64,000 nucleotides of DNA. It comes from Sneathiella chungangensis. GTDB lineage: Bacteria; Pseudomonadota; Alphaproteobacteria; Sneathiellales; Sneathiellaceae. The position numbers were made by a program, and so were the translations under genes. The notes under the pieces were generated by a model. The model made no database searches. It saw only the letters and a list, made by a program, of their open reading frames with translations, and was not told the DNA's origin. The stretch spans positions 186,001 to 250,000 of the forward strand of contig NZ_WTVA01000002.1 of assembly GCF_009882935.1 (NCBI RefSeq), given 5' to 3'. The first letter of the stretch is position 1; each line of letters starts with the position of its first letter. Below, piece after piece: positions 63,787 through 64,000 of this stretch.

Positions 63787-64000
63787 TCAAGTGGAATTTT
63801 TTGATCTGGGACTTTTGGACGCCATTAACTGCCACCAATCCGGTGATTTCTGCACCTCGGAGGATTTCGTAACCGTCATCAGGACATGTGCTTCCTTATT
63901 GCCGGCGTTTTCGGCGCGATGCGGCTGCTCTGAGTCTATGAAGATTGCGTCGCCAGAGGACAGATGATGCTGCTCCTCTCCAACAATGAACTGGATTTCT
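63787..64000 (-). CDS. Cupin-domain protein C-terminus, cut by window end (likely HTH-cupin regulator)
   Basis: Only the last 70 or so residues are visible. The frame reads EIQFIVGEEQHHLSSGDA, then AIFIDSEQPHRAENAGNKEA, typical of the C-terminal cupin sensor domain of XRE-family regulators. It ends at a TGA (63787-63789) 19 bases before the next cupin start. Most of the gene, including any DNA-binding domain, is beyond the window, so that name is inferred. Confidence 0.7.
   Translation of the reverse strand, partial: EIQFIVGEEQHHLSSGDAIFIDSEQPHRAENAGNKEAHVLMTVTKSSEVQKSPDWWQLMASKSPRSKNST

Overview
The window reads as chromosomal DNA of a motile, heterotrophic alphaproteobacterium. The lineage signs are the FlaF/FlbT pair of flagellin regulators, short two-domain flagellins with a DUF1217 protein, a TAXI-type TRAP transporter, IclR and TetR regulators and many small-molecule uptake systems. 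A Rhodospirillales/Sneathiella-like marine organism would fit, but that is inference. Base composition looks even and moderately GC-rich. I see no insertion sequence, phage gene, CRISPR array, toxin-antitoxin pair or integrase, so most of this is ordinary genome with several catabolic modules.

Layout. 1-3.7 kb: a truncated PhoX phosphatase, then the two acetoin-pathway genes, acetolactate synthase and acetolactate decarboxylase; the decarboxylase carries a ribbon-helix-helix-like N-terminal extension. 3.9-8.3 kb: tRNA-Thr(GGT) with a clear promoter, small membrane/DUF genes, a LysE exporter, a glutathione transferase, a class III nucleotide cyclase and a PEBP protein. 8.3-12.4 kb: a TetR regulator with an acyl-CoA carboxyltransferase, and a lipoprotein alkylsulfatase-like hydrolase. 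12.4-16.4 kb: the flagellin locus (flbT, flagellin, DUF1217 gene, flagellin, flaF), with a near-perfect sigma-54 promoter and hairpins in a flagellin leader. 16.6-21.1 kb: a DksA-like protein and a 2-oxoacid:ferredoxin oxidoreductase operon (korAB) with a TetR gene upstream. 21.2-30.6 kb: an AsmA-like protein, then a TAXI-TRAP transporter, IclR regulator, acyl-CoA dehydrogenase, class II aldolase, MFS transporter and cyclase/amidohydrolase, which look like one catabolic region of unknown substrate.

30.7-34.1 kb: a three-domain Nfu iron-sulfur protein, a small conserved protein, OsmC, a CDP-alcohol phosphatidyltransferase and a metallo-beta-lactamase-fold hydrolase. 34.2-39 kb: the choline/betaine ABC transporter choXWV, a glutathione transferase and a betaine-homocysteine-type methyltransferase, consistent with using betaine as a methyl donor. 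39-54.4 kb: mixed housekeeping and transport genes (aminotransferase, three MFS transporters, SDR, pirin, flavin oxidoreductase, HD-domain protein, EamA exporter, GFA protein, exported MsrA, second class II aldolase). 54.6-57 kb: a large chemoreceptor with a charged helical linker. 57.2-61.9 kb: a five-gene branched-chain-amino-acid-type ABC operon (ATPases, permeases, binding protein) preceded by a structured leader and closed by a terminator. 62-64 kb: a zinc alcohol dehydrogenase and two cupin genes, the last cut by the window edge.

The most unusual items are the DNA-binding-like extension on acetolactate decarboxylase, the Nfu protein with a cysteine-less middle NifU domain, the structured leader and RBS-less GTG start of the ABC operon, the PhnZ-like HD protein, and the unassigned TRAP/IclR catabolic region.
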